64,000 nucleotides of DNA from DATJCV01 sp963707665 (GTDB lineage Bacteria > Pseudomonadota > Gammaproteobacteria > Burkholderiales > Burkholderiaceae_D). How positions within the stretch are numbered: position 1 is the first letter of the stretch; every line of letters begins with the position of its first letter. The notes beneath the pieces are model-generated. The model searched no databases. It was not told where the DNA came from and saw only the letters and a program-made list of their open reading frames with translations. Shown here one piece after another: positions 1-7,707 of this stretch. Location: contig CAVPQU010000014.1 in the NCBI GenBank assembly GCA_963707665.1, forward strand, positions 50,122 through 114,121, in the 5' to 3' direction. Position numbers and translations under genes: made by a program.

Positions 1-892
1 GAGCAGTTGCCAGGTACTGCCGCCGAACGTTTCGGCACTGCTGCTGCCGTTGCGGGAGTTGATTGCATCCTTGTCGATCGTCGACCAGGTGCCGCAGCTG
101 GAGCTGGCGGTGGGCGACGGCGAGCATGGCGTCAGCACGGTATTGGTGCTGCGCCACATGGCCCCCTTGAATGACACGGACGAACAGTTGCTGATCGCGT
201 TTGCCAACCAGCACCGCATCGAGTGGTGGCTGCAGGCGCATGGCCCGGACAGTGCCCAGCCGTTTTATCCGGCCGTATCGCAGCTGCATTATCTATTGCC
301 GGAATTCGGTATCCGGATGCCGTTCAAGCCCACCGATTTCACCCAGGTCAATCACCAGATCAATCGGCTGTTGGTGACGCGCGTGATGCAGTTGCTGGAT
401 TTGCACGCCCATCACCGCGTGGCGGATCTGTTTTGCGGGTTGGGCAATTTCACCCTGCCGCTGGCGACCCGGGCGCACGCAGTGCTGGGCATCGAGGGCA
501 GTGCGGCGCTGGTGGAGCGGGCGCGCAGCAATGCCGGCTTGAATGGCCTGGCGGAGAAAACCAGCTTTGTGTGCCGCAACCTGTTTGAATTGAACTCCGC
601 CGACCTGGTGGCATTGGGAAAATTCGACCGGCTGTTGATTGATCCGCCGCGCGATGGCGCTGCCGCGCTGTGCGCGGCACTGGCCGGCTTGGACAAGGAC
701 GAGCAGGCATTCAAACCGGCGCGGATTGTCTATGTTTCCTGCAATCCGGCAACCCTGGCGCGCGACGCCGGCGTGCTGGTGCACGAAGCAGGTTATGTGC
801 TGCAGCAGGCCGGCGCGGTCAACATGTTTCCCCATACCGCGCATGTCGAGTCGATCGCCGTGTTCGAATTGGCGGCCGGACAGAATACCTGA
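1..892 (+). CDS. rlmD: 23S rRNA (uracil(1939)-C(5))-methyltransferase RlmD, C-terminal part (5' end outside window)
   Basis: This enzyme makes m5U1939 in 23S rRNA using S-adenosylmethionine. The reading frame is open from base 2, so the gene starts upstream; 296 residues are visible. Seen: a Cys in SCQVLPPNV that matches the fourth ligand of the RumA/RlmD iron-sulfur cluster, the SAM-binding motif FCGLGNF, the DPPRDG motif, the catalytic SCNPATLARD motif, and the terminal HTAHVES motif. The other three cluster cysteines would lie before the window. The stop codon lies inside the IscR-box promoter of the next operon, so the two genes are packed tightly although they are not one operon. The family call is firm; the N-terminus cannot be checked. 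Confidence 0.95.
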   Translation, partial: SSCQVLPPNVSALLLPLRELIASLSIVDQVPQLELAVGDGEHGVSTVLVLRHMAPLNDTDEQLLIAFANQHRIEWWLQAHGPDSAQPFYPAVSQLHYLLPEFGIRMPFKPTDFTQVNHQINRLLVTRVMQLLDLHAHHRVADLFCGLGNFTLPLATRAHAVLGIEGSAALVERARSNAGLNGLAEKTSFVCRNLFELNSADLVALGKFDRLLIDPPRDGAAALCAALAGLDKDEQAFKPARIVYVSCNPATLARDAGVLVHEAGYVLQQAGAVNMFPHTAHVESIAVFELAAGQNT

Positions 893-917
893 CAAATTTA
901 GTCAAGTTTGATACAAT
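885..917 (+). promoter_or_regulatory. iscR promoter with type 1 IscR box
   Basis: A 25-bp stretch at 885-909 (ATACCTGAC, AAATTT, AGTCAAGTTT) matches the type 1 IscR site pattern (ATAsyyGACt, AT-rich centre, aGTCrrsTAT) at nearly every position. It covers a good sigma-70 promoter: -35 CTGACA at 889-894, a 17-bp spacer, and -10 TACAAT at 912-917. The site overlaps the rlmD stop codon. The arrangement implies repression of the isc operon by [2Fe-2S]-IscR, as in enterobacteria. Binding is inferred from the motif only. Confidence 0.8.
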
Positions 918-981
918 TGTTGCTCTCGGAGTCATCAATGGGCGGGCCGTTTGGCTGTGCCGTGAGCCGGAGTGTCGAATC

Positions 982-1455
982 ATGCGCTTGACTACCAAAG
1001 GCCGCTTTGCCGTGACCGCAATGATCGATCTGGCACTGCGCCAGGACCAGGGCCCAGTCACACTGGCCGGCATCAGCGCGCGCCAGGACATCTCGCTTTC
1101 CTACCTGGAGCAGCTATTCGGAAAATTGCGCCGCCATCACATCGTGGTCTCGGTGCGTGGCCCGGGAGGCGGATATAATCTCGCGCGCCGCGCCAAAGAC
1201 GTCACCGTGACCCAGATCATCACCGCAGTGGATGAGCCGCTGGACGCGACCCAATGCGGCGGCAAGGAAAATTGCCATCCTGCTTCAAGCGAGCGCGGCG
1301 GCCGCTGCATGACGCACGAACTATGGTCTACCCTGAACCTGAAAGTAGTCGAATACCTGGATTCGGTATCGCTGCAAGATCTGGTCGATCAACAAAAACG
1401 AACAACCCATGAACAAAGCGTGGTGGTCATGCACCGCCCGCAAGTAGTAGCGTAA
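982..1455 (+). CDS. iscR: Fe-S cluster assembly transcriptional regulator IscR
   Basis: Rrf2-family repressor of 157 residues that senses [2Fe-2S] status and controls the isc operon. The N-terminal winged helix begins MRLTTKGRFAVTAM, and the recognition region includes SYLEQLF and VRGPGGGY. Cluster ligands are Cys92, Cys98, Cys109 and His112. The gap between the second and third Cys is ten residues instead of the usual five, an in-frame insertion in the cluster loop. The ATG at 982 gives the normal family N-terminus; the frame is open further upstream but that extension runs into rlmD. First gene of the operon, 13 bp before iscS. Autoregulation is likely from the box at 885-909. Confidence 0.95.
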   Translation: MRLTTKGRFAVTAMIDLALRQDQGPVTLAGISARQDISLSYLEQLFGKLRRHHIVVSVRGPGGGYNLARRAKDVTVTQIITAVDEPLDATQCGGKENCHPASSERGGRCMTHELWSTLNLKVVEYLDSVSLQDLVDQQKRTTHEQSVVVMHRPQVVA

Positions 1456-1468
1456 CTGGAGCGTATTA

Positions 1469-2722
1469 ATGAATGCCCCCTTGCAAACCAAGCTGATCGA
1501 CACCGCGGATGCGCCGCATTTTCCGATTTACATGGACTATTCGGCGACTACCCCGGTCGACCCGCGCGTGGTTGACAAAATGATTCCGTATTTGCGCGAG
1601 CAATTCGGCAACCCGGCCTCGCGCAGCCATCCGTATGGCTGGACCGCGGAAAAGGCGGTAGAAGAAGCTCGCGCGCAGGTGGCAGCGCTGGTGAATGCCG
1701 ATCCGCGCGAAATCATCTGGACCTCCGGTGCCACCGAGAGCGACAACCTGGCGATCAAGGGCGCAGCGCAATTCTATAAAACCAAGGGCAAGCACATCAT
1801 CACGGTCAAGACCGAGCACAAGGCGGTGCTGGATACCGTGCGGGAACTGGAGCGCCAGGGGTTTGAAGCGACCTATCTGCAGCCGCAGGACAATGGCCTG
1901 ATCACCATTGCGCAACTGGAAGCGGCGTTGCGGCCGGACACGATCCTGGTATCGGTGATGCTGGTCAATAATGAGATCGGCGTGATCCAGCCGATCGACG
2001 AAATCGGCGAGCTGTGCCGCAAGAAAGGCATCATTTTCCATTGCGACGCCGCCCAGGCGACCGGCAAGGTGCATATCGACCTGGAAAAAACCAAGGTCGA
2101 TCTGATGACCTTTACCGCACACAAGACCTACGGCCCGAAAGGGGTTGGCGCATTGTATGTGCGGCGCAAGCCGCGCGTGCGGATCGAGGCGCAAATGCAT
2201 GGCGGTGGCCATGAGCGCGGCCTGCGTTCGGGCACCTTGCCAACCCATCAGATCGTCGGCATGGGCGAGGCATTTCGCCTTGCCAGGGAAGAAATGGATA
2301 GCGAAGTCGTCCGCATCACTGCCTTGCGCGACCGTCTGGCACGCGGCCTGCAGCAGATGGAAGAGGTGTACATCAACGGCGACATGCAGCATCGGGTTGC
2401 GCACAACCTGAATGTCAGCTTCAACTATGTCGAAGGCGAGTCGCTGATCATGGCGATCAAGGAACTGGCGGTGTCATCCGGCTCGGCCTGCACCTCGGCC
2501 AGCCTGGAGCCCTCTTATGTATTGCGGGCGCTGGGGCGCAGCGACGAACTGGCGCACAGCTCGATCCGCTTCACCTTTGGCCGCTTCACGACCGAGCAGG
2601 AGATCGATTTCACGATCGCGCTGATCAAGCAAAAAGTCGCCAAATTGCGCGAACTGTCGCCGCTGTGGGATATGTACAAGGAAGGCATCGACATCGCCTC
2701 GGTACAGTGGGCGGCGCACTGA
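1469..2722 (+). CDS. iscS: Cysteine desulfurase IscS
   Basis: PLP-dependent enzyme that takes sulfur from cysteine and passes it as persulfide to IscU and to tRNA thiolation enzymes. It has 417 residues, about 13 more at the N-terminus than the E. coli protein, a length I recall from other betaproteobacteria. Seen: the PLP lysine Lys219 in TAHKTYGPKG, His118 in TEHKAV, and the active-site Cys341 in the loop SSGSACTSASLEP. The substrate-binding Arg lies in the C-terminal SIRFTFGRF. A GGAG ribosome site precedes the ATG at 1469. Second gene of the isc operon, cytosolic, and expected to be co-regulated by IscR. Confidence 0.97.
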   Translation: MNAPLQTKLIDTADAPHFPIYMDYSATTPVDPRVVDKMIPYLREQFGNPASRSHPYGWTAEKAVEEARAQVAALVNADPREIIWTSGATESDNLAIKGAAQFYKTKGKHIITVKTEHKAVLDTVRELERQGFEATYLQPQDNGLITIAQLEAALRPDTILVSVMLVNNEIGVIQPIDEIGELCRKKGIIFHCDAAQATGKVHIDLEKTKVDLMTFTAHKTYGPKGVGALYVRRKPRVRIEAQMHGGGHERGLRSGTLPTHQIVGMGEAFRLAREEMDSEVVRITALRDRLARGLQQMEEVYINGDMQHRVAHNLNVSFNYVEGESLIMAIKELAVSSGSACTSASLEPSYVLRALGRSDELAHSSIRFTFGRFTTEQEIDFTIALIKQKVAKLRELSPLWDMYKEGIDIASVQWAAH

Positions 2723-2777
2723 CGGCCCCGGCGGGCGCTGGCAAATCGGAATTCAGGAAATCAAGGAGTATTTGAAA

Positions 2778-3179
2778 ATGGCGTATTCAGACAAGGTGCT
2801 TGACCACTACGAAAACCCGCGTAACGTCGGGGCGTTCGACAAGGGCGACGCCACGGTCGGTACCGGCATGGTGGGCGCGCCGGCTTGCGGCGACGTCATG
2901 AAGTTGCAGATCAAGGTGGGCGCCGATGGCGTGATCGAGGATGCGAAATTCAAGACCTATGGCTGCGGCTCGGCGATCGCATCCTCGTCGCTGGTGACCG
3001 AATGGGTCAAGGGCAAGACGCTGGATCAGGCGATGGCGATCCGCAATACCGAGATCGCGGAAGAACTGGCCTTGCCGCCGGTGAAGATCCATTGCTCGAT
3101 TTTGGCGGAAGATGCGATCAAGGCCGCCGTCAGTGATTATCGAGCCAGGCAAGACGCTCCGGCCGAAGTGACTGGTTGA
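2778..3179 (+). CDS. iscU: Fe-S cluster assembly scaffold IscU
   Basis: Scaffold of 133 residues on which IscS sulfur and iron are built into a [2Fe-2S] cluster. Cluster ligands Cys37 (APACGD), Cys63 (YGCGSA) and Cys106 with His105 (KIHCS) are all present. The LPPVK sequence at residues 99-103 is the HscA recognition motif. The ATG at 2778 is preceded by AAGGAG at 2763-2768 with good spacing; a TTG two codons earlier is a poorer start. It sits between iscS and iscA, with about 55-bp gaps on each side. Confidence 0.97.
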   Translation: MAYSDKVLDHYENPRNVGAFDKGDATVGTGMVGAPACGDVMKLQIKVGADGVIEDAKFKTYGCGSAIASSSLVTEWVKGKTLDQAMAIRNTEIAEELALPPVKIHCSILAEDAIKAAVSDYRARQDAPAEVTG

Positions 3180-3234
3180 AGCAGCGATGGCGGCACGCCG
3201 CCTGTGAAGTTGAGTATTTGACGAGGATGCAATC

Positions 3235-3558
3235 ATGACGATTACACTCACTGAAAAAGCGGCAGCACGGATCAGCCACAGTCTGGCGCAGCGCGGCAAG
3301 GGCATCGGCCTGCGCCTCGGCGTTTCCACCAGTGGCTGTTCCGGCCTGGCCTACAAGCTGGAATTCGTGGACGAACGCAACGCCGAGGACCAGGTGTTCG
3401 AGGCGCACGGGGTTCAGGTATTCGTGGATCCGAAAAGCCTGCCGTATCTGGATGGCACCCAACTGGATTTCACGCGCGAAGGCTTGAACGAAGGCTTCAA
3501 GTTCCAGAACCCGAACGTGAAAAGCGAATGCGGCTGCGGCGAGAGTTTCCATACCTGA
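3235..3558 (+). CDS. iscA: Fe-S cluster assembly protein IscA
   Basis: A-type carrier of 107 residues that receives clusters or iron and delivers them to target apoproteins. The three conserved cysteines are at positions 35, 99 and 101 (SGCSG and ECGCG), the same numbering as in E. coli IscA. An AGGA ribosome site lies just before the ATG at 3235. Fourth gene of the isc operon. It is followed by an unusual 105-bp gap with two strong hairpins before hscB. Confidence 0.96.
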   Translation: MTITLTEKAAARISHSLAQRGKGIGLRLGVSTSGCSGLAYKLEFVDERNAEDQVFEAHGVQVFVDPKSLPYLDGTQLDFTREGLNEGFKFQNPNVKSECGCGESFHT

Positions 3559-3566
3559 CCGCGTGC

Positions 3567-3589
3567 ACGGCCGGTGCCGCACCGGCCGT
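3567..3589 (+). other. Perfect 10-bp hairpin in the iscA-hscB gap
   Basis: ACGGCCGGTG at 3567-3576 pairs perfectly with CACCGGCCGT at 3580-3589 around a three-base CCG loop. No T-run follows, so it is not a terminator by itself. Its place just after iscA suggests an mRNA-stabilising or processing structure that protects the upstream iscRSUA part of the transcript; that role is inference. Confidence 0.7.
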
Positions 3590-3624
3590 CATCTCAAGCG
3601 CCGCATCGAGCGCGATATGCAGGC

Positions 3625-3655
3625 AAGCCTGTTGAGCAACACAGGCTTTTGTTTT
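3625..3655 (+). terminator. Attenuator-like intrinsic terminator between iscA and hscB
   Basis: AAGCCTGT at 3625-3632 pairs perfectly with ACAGGCTT at 3641-3648 around an eight-base loop, and TTGTTTT follows at 3649-3655. The T-rich tail ends eight bases before the hscB ATG at 3664. This has the form of an intrinsic terminator, but it lies inside an operon, so partial termination that lowers hscB-hscA-fdx-iscX relative to iscRSUA is the likely effect. The stem is short, so strength is uncertain. Confidence 0.6.
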
Positions 3656-3663
3656 ACCTGACC

Positions 3664-4185
3664 ATGCAAAATCACTTTCAGCTTTTTCATTTGCCGCAAC
3701 GCTTCACCCTGGACATGGCGGTGCTGGAAGCGGCCTATCACGAAGTGCAGAACCAGGCCCATCCCGATCGCTTTGCCGGCGCCACTGGTGTCGAGAAGCG
3801 GGTGGCGATGCAATGGGCGACGCGCGCCAACGAGGCATACCGCATCTTGAAGCATCCGTTGCGGCGGGCCCGGTATCTGTGCGAGCTGAACGGAGCGCAG
3901 TTGCAGACCGAATCCAACACCGCCATGCCGGCCGAGTTCCTGATGCGGCAAATGGAGTGGCATGAAACGCTGGACGAGGTGAAGGCGCAGCAGGATGACG
4001 TCGCCCTGGAGCGGCTGCAGCGTGAAATTGACGGCGCGTATCAGGATGCCGCCGCCCAGACCGCTGCCTTGCTGGACGCCGAAGACTTCGCCGCCGCCGC
4101 GAACCTGGTGCGGCAATGGCTCTTCCTGGAAAAATTTTCGGATCATGTCGCCACCGCCCTGGAGCGCCTGGCTGAAGATCGATAG
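3664..4185 (+). CDS. hscB: Fe-S cluster co-chaperone HscB
   Basis: J-domain co-chaperone of 173 residues that brings IscU to HscA and stimulates its ATPase. The HPD motif is at residues 33-35 (QAHPDRF). The C-terminal half is the helical bundle that binds IscU (LMRQMEWHE). The length matches E. coli HscB (171). The ATG at 3664 starts MQNHFQLF as in the family; the frame is open 30 codons upstream, but that extension covers the hairpins. It is followed after 77 bp by hscA. Confidence 0.96.
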   Translation: MQNHFQLFHLPQRFTLDMAVLEAAYHEVQNQAHPDRFAGATGVEKRVAMQWATRANEAYRILKHPLRRARYLCELNGAQLQTESNTAMPAEFLMRQMEWHETLDEVKAQQDDVALERLQREIDGAYQDAAAQTAALLDAEDFAAAANLVRQWLFLEKFSDHVATALERLAEDR

Positions 4186-4262
4186 CGCAATCGCGGCGGC
4201 TTGCTGCCCTTGCCGGTCCCTGGCACCGCAATCACCAACTGTTTTACCCTCAAGAATTCAAC

Positions 4263-6128
4263 ATGGCTCTTCTGCAAATTTCCGAACCCGGCATGTCCAC
4301 CGTTCCGCACCAGCATCGACTGGCGGTGGGAATTGATTTCGGCACCACCCATTCGCTGGTGGCGACGGTGCGCGACGGCGTGGCGGAATTGCTGAATGAC
4401 CAGCAAGGCCAAGTCCTGTTGCCGTCCGTGGTGCGTTATCTGCCGGATGGAAGCACGCATATCGGCCACCAGGCCCTGGCCGAGCAGGTGGACGATCCCG
4501 AAAATACGATCGCCTCGGTCAAGCGTTTCCTCGGGCGCGGCCTGCAAGATGTTGCGCATGCCGAAAACCTGCCTTATGTCTTTCAGGATGCGCCCGGCAT
4601 GGTGCAGTTGCAGACCGCCGCCGGCGTCAAAAGCCCGGTGGAAATCGCCGCCGAAATCCTGGTGAGCCTGCGCCGTCGCGCCGAAGGGGCGCTGGGCGAT
4701 GCGCTGCTCGGCGCGGTCATCACGGTGCCGGCGTATTTTGACGATGCGCAGCGCCAGGCGACCAAGGATGCCGCCAAACTGGCCGGCTTGAATGTGCTGC
4801 GCCTGTTGAATGAGCCGACCGCGGCGGCCATCGCCTACGGCCTGGACCATGCCTCCGAAGGGATTTACGCGGTGTACGACCTGGGCGGCGGCACCTTTGA
4901 TATTTCGATCCTGAAGCTGACCAAGGGCGTGTTCGAAGTCTTGGCGACCGGCGGTGATTCAGCGCTGGGCGGCGATGATTTCGACCATCGCCTGTTTCGC
5001 TGGATCATGGAACAGGCTGGACTGGCGCCGCTGTCACAGCAGGACAGCAGCCTGCTGATGGCGAAGGCGCGGGCAGCGAAGGAACAATTGTCGAACCAGG
5101 CCGAGATCACTATCGACGCCGTGCTGCAATCCGGCGTGGAAGTGCACTTGAGCCTTTCGGCTGGGGAATTTGCCACGATGACGCAGGACCTGGTGGCGAA
5201 GACGATTGCTGCCAGCCGCAAGGCCTTGCGCGACGCCGCCCTGGCGACGGATGCCGTGGCCGGCGTGGTGATGGTGGGTGGCGCCACGCGCATGCCGCAT
5301 GTGCGACACGCCGTCGGCGAATTTTTTGGCGCCACGCCGCTGACCGATATCGATCCGGACCAGGTGGTGGCGCTGGGGGCGGCGATCCAGGCCAATCTGC
5401 TGGCCGGAAACCGCGCCGCCGGCGACGACTGGCTGCTGCTGGATGTGATTCCGCTGTCGCTTGGCATCGAAACCATGGGTGGGCTGGTGGAAAAGGTCAT
5501 CCCGCGCAATTCCACCATTCCCTGCGCCCGCGCTCAGGAATTCACCACCTTCAAGGACGGCCAGACGGCGTTGGCGATCCAGGTGGTGCAGGGCGAGCGC
5601 GAACTGGCGGCCGACTGCCGCTCGCTGGCCCGCTTCGAGCTGCGCGGGATTCCGCCGATGACCGCGGGCTCGGCCCGCATCCGCGTCACCTATCAGGTTG
5701 ATGCCGACGGCTTGCTGTCGGTATCGGCACAGGAACTCCGGTCCGGCGTCGAGGCCGGGGTCGTGGTCAAGCCGTCGTATGGCTTGAGCGATGACGAAAT
5801 CGCCCGCATGCTGCAAGACTCGTTTGGCGCCGCCGACGCCGACTGCCAACTGCGCGCGCTGCGTGAACAGCAGGTCGAGGCGGAGCGCATCGTGCTGGCC
5901 ACCGAATCGGCGCTGGCAAGCGATGCCGCACTGCTGTCGGCAGCCGAGCGCGAGGCAATCGCGGTCTTGCTGCAAGTGGTGCGGACCGCAATGGCTGCCA
6001 GCGATCTGGCGGCATTGCAGGCGGCAGTCGAAGCGCTGGCCACCGGCACCGAGGAATTTGCCGCGCGCCGCATGAACCAAAGCGTGCGCGCCGCCCTGAC
6101 TGGCCGCAAAGTGGACCAGCTGGCTTGA
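4263..6128 (+). CDS. hscA: Fe-S protein assembly chaperone HscA
   Basis: Specialised Hsp70 of 621 residues that uses ATP to release the cluster from IscU. The start MALLQISEPG is the family N-terminus. Nucleotide-binding motifs are VGIDFGTTHSLVA, LNEPTAAAIAYG, VYDLGGGTFDIS and VMVGGATRMP. The substrate-binding domain follows from about residue 400 (LSLGIETMGG), with an acidic helical lid at the end. It is fifth in the sequence iscS-iscU-iscA-hscB-hscA. Confidence 0.97.
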   Translation: MALLQISEPGMSTVPHQHRLAVGIDFGTTHSLVATVRDGVAELLNDQQGQVLLPSVVRYLPDGSTHIGHQALAEQVDDPENTIASVKRFLGRGLQDVAHAENLPYVFQDAPGMVQLQTAAGVKSPVEIAAEILVSLRRRAEGALGDALLGAVITVPAYFDDAQRQATKDAAKLAGLNVLRLLNEPTAAAIAYGLDHASEGIYAVYDLGGGTFDISILKLTKGVFEVLATGGDSALGGDDFDHRLFRWIMEQAGLAPLSQQDSSLLMAKARAAKEQLSNQAEITIDAVLQSGVEVHLSLSAGEFATMTQDLVAKTIAASRKALRDAALATDAVAGVVMVGGATRMPHVRHAVGEFFGATPLTDIDPDQVVALGAAIQANLLAGNRAAGDDWLLLDVIPLSLGIETMGGLVEKVIPRNSTIPCARAQEFTTFKDGQTALAIQVVQGERELAADCRSLARFELRGIPPMTAGSARIRVTYQVDADGLLSVSAQELRSGVEAGVVVKPSYGLSDDEIARMLQDSFGAADADCQLRALREQQVEAERIVLATESALASDAALLSAAEREAIAVLLQVVRTAMAASDLAALQAAVEALATGTEEFAARRMNQSVRAALTGRKVDQLA

Positions 6129-6208
6129 ACTCGGAACGCGGTTTGGCCGCGCTCCAGGGCCATGTCTTGGGACCGGCCCGACATTCACCATCACCGAGGT
6201 AAAACCAA

Positions 6209-6541
6209 GTGCCCCAAATCATTGTGTTACCCCATGCTTCCCTGTGTCCGGACGGTGCCGTGATCGATGCCCCGGCCGGCAAGTCGCTGTGCGACGCGCT
6301 GTTGGCCAGCGACGTCGAGATCGAGCACGCCTGCGAAAAATCCTGTGCCTGCACCACTTGCCACGTGGTGATCCGGGAAGGTTTCGAGGCCTTGAACGAG
6401 CCGGAGGAGGGCGAGGAAGACTTGCTGGACATGGCCTGGGGGCTGGAAGCAACGTCGCGCCTGTCCTGCCAGGTCATCCTGGGCGAGGAAGACCTGGTGA
6501 TCGAGATTCCGAAATACACGATCAACCACGCACGCGAATAA
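6209..6541 (+). CDS. fdx: ISC system [2Fe-2S] ferredoxin
   Basis: Adrenodoxin-type ferredoxin of 110 residues that supplies electrons to the ISC machinery. Ligands Cys42, Cys48, Cys51 and Cys87 (ACEKSCACTTC and SCQVIL) match the E. coli Fdx numbering. The start is a GTG at 6209, read as MPQIIVLPH; no ATG nearby gives a family-like N-terminus. The acidic stretch NEPEEGEEDLLDMAWG is the partner-binding helix region. Confidence 0.96.
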   Translation: MPQIIVLPHASLCPDGAVIDAPAGKSLCDALLASDVEIEHACEKSCACTTCHVVIREGFEALNEPEEGEEDLLDMAWGLEATSRLSCQVILGEEDLVIEIPKYTINHARE

Positions 6542-6630
6542 GCCAGCGCGATCCGCCGCAAAAAATCCCTGGCGCGGGCATCGGATCATTCGACTCTCGG
6601 CGCCAGGCCGAACAGAACAGGAGCCTGACC

Positions 6631-6825
6631 ATGCAATGGACCGATACGATCCGGATTGCCGAAGCGCTGTATGACAAATTTCCCCAGGTCGACCCACTGG
6701 GCGTGCGCTTTACCGATCTGCACCGGTGGGTGAGCGAGCTGGAGGGTTTTGACGACGATCCGAATCGCTCCGGCGAGAAAATTCTGGAAGCGATCCAGCA
6801 GGCATGGATCGAAGAAGCCGGCTGA
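6631..6825 (+). CDS. iscX: Fe-S cluster assembly protein IscX
   Basis: Small acidic protein of 64 residues that binds IscS and acts as an iron-dependent regulator of cluster assembly. The WTD start, RFTDLHRWV, the iron-binding acidic patch FDDDP and the EKILEAIQQAW helix match the YfhJ/IscX family (66 residues in E. coli). CAGGAG lies about 9 bp before the ATG at 6631. The frame is open far upstream, but only this start gives the family protein. Last gene of the isc operon. Confidence 0.95.
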   Translation: MQWTDTIRIAEALYDKFPQVDPLGVRFTDLHRWVSELEGFDDDPNRSGEKILEAIQQAWIEEAG

Positions 6826-6940
6826 ATGCTCGGTTGAATGCTCAATCGGCGCTAGAATTGGCGCGCCGCGTCTGCCGTTTTCCCGACGCGGACCAAGCGC
6901 CATCCCGGAAGGTTGACTCGTTACCTGTTAGAGGAATCCG

Positions 6941-7327
6941 ATGCCCGTTCAAATTACCGCGCTGTATGTAGCGCTGCATGCCATGCTCCTGTTGGTCCTG
7001 GCCGCCCTGGTGATGCTGCAGCGCGGCCGCTACAAGGTCGGCTTGGGCGACGGCGGCCAAGCCGGCCTGGCGCAAGCCATTCGTGCGCATGGCAATGCGG
7101 TCGAGTACGTGCCGATCGCCTTGTTGCTGTTGCTGGTGTATGAGGTGAATGGCGGCAACGGCACCTTGTTGCACGCCTGCGGCATCGTGCTGCTGGCCTC
7201 GCGTATCGCGCATGCGTGGGGATTGGGCCGTAGCTCGGAAGAATCGATTGGGCGGGCGGTGGGCGTGGTAGGTACGTATATCGTGACGCTGGTGTTGATT
7301 GGCGCGAACCTGCTGCGGGTGTTGTAG
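6941..7327 (+). CDS. MAPEG family inner-membrane protein
   Basis: Small four-helix membrane protein of 128 residues. The sequence RAHGNAVEYVPIALLLLL carries the MAPEG signature (glutathione S-transferase/eicosanoid-metabolism fold), and the predicted helices lie at about 5-25, 55-72, 76-92 and 105-126. Bacterial members are linked to glutathione-dependent detoxification, but the substrate here is unknown. Its own promoter is likely, since 115 bp separate it from iscX. No stem with a T-run is obvious after it. Confidence 0.85.
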   Translation: MPVQITALYVALHAMLLLVLAALVMLQRGRYKVGLGDGGQAGLAQAIRAHGNAVEYVPIALLLLLVYEVNGGNGTLLHACGIVLLASRIAHAWGLGRSSEESIGRAVGVVGTYIVTLVLIGANLLRVL

Positions 7328-7381
7328 ATCCGGTGCGAAAGCATTGTGCTGGAGGTGGTGCCTGGATGCTGATCAGGCAAT

Positions 7382-7441
7382 ATACTCCATAAGTAATACA
7401 TCAATTCCGGGCGTTAACCGGACATTTGCGGTGCATACTCC
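7382..7441 (+). repeat. ATACTCC-53 dispersed repeat, copy A
   Basis: Two direct ATACTCC heptamers at 7382-7388 and 7435-7441, starts 53 bp apart, with GGGCGTTAACCGGACATTT in the middle. It is one of five copies in the window that keep exactly this spacing. It lies in the 380-bp gap between the MAPEG gene and the minus-strand glycine-zipper gene, about 60 bp before a REPIN-like element; nothing else is evident in the gap. Confidence 0.85.
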
Positions 7442-7499
7442 ATAGTTTGTTCAAGCTGGCCGCGGGCTGTGGGCGGTTTGAAGGACGCGCCACCCCTGC

Positions 7500-7630
7500 C
7501 TGTCGTTCCCGCGTGCCTGAGCGGGAACGCATGCATTCCCCCAGCGGCGTTTTTGCCTTATCGCCAGTGCGGCTCTTGTCGCGAGCCACCAACGACGCTG
7601 GATTCCCGCCTAAACCCGCGGGAATGACAG
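7500..7630. repeat. REPIN-like paired REP element 1
   Basis: A 131-bp element with inverted ends CTGTCGTTCCCGCG and CGCGGGAATGACAG (one mismatch). Each end folds into its own hairpin: GTTCCCGC/GCGGGAAC at 7505-7528, and ATTCCCGC/GCGGGAAT near the right end. Two REP hairpins facing each other are the form of a REPIN, a non-autonomous element moved by REP-associated tyrosine transposases. No such transposase is in the window. Confidence 0.8.
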
Positions 7631-7707
7631 ACCAAATGGGTGTGTGGCTCAAACAGCTCACAGCCCTGAGTCTGATCCCACCAGCCGCTCGCTTGCGAAA
7701 CGGCCTA

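Noticed and set aside
7328..7707. CRISPR array or tandem repeat in the repeat-rich gap
   Set aside because: The repeats are two different dispersed elements, not regular short units with unique spacers of equal length.
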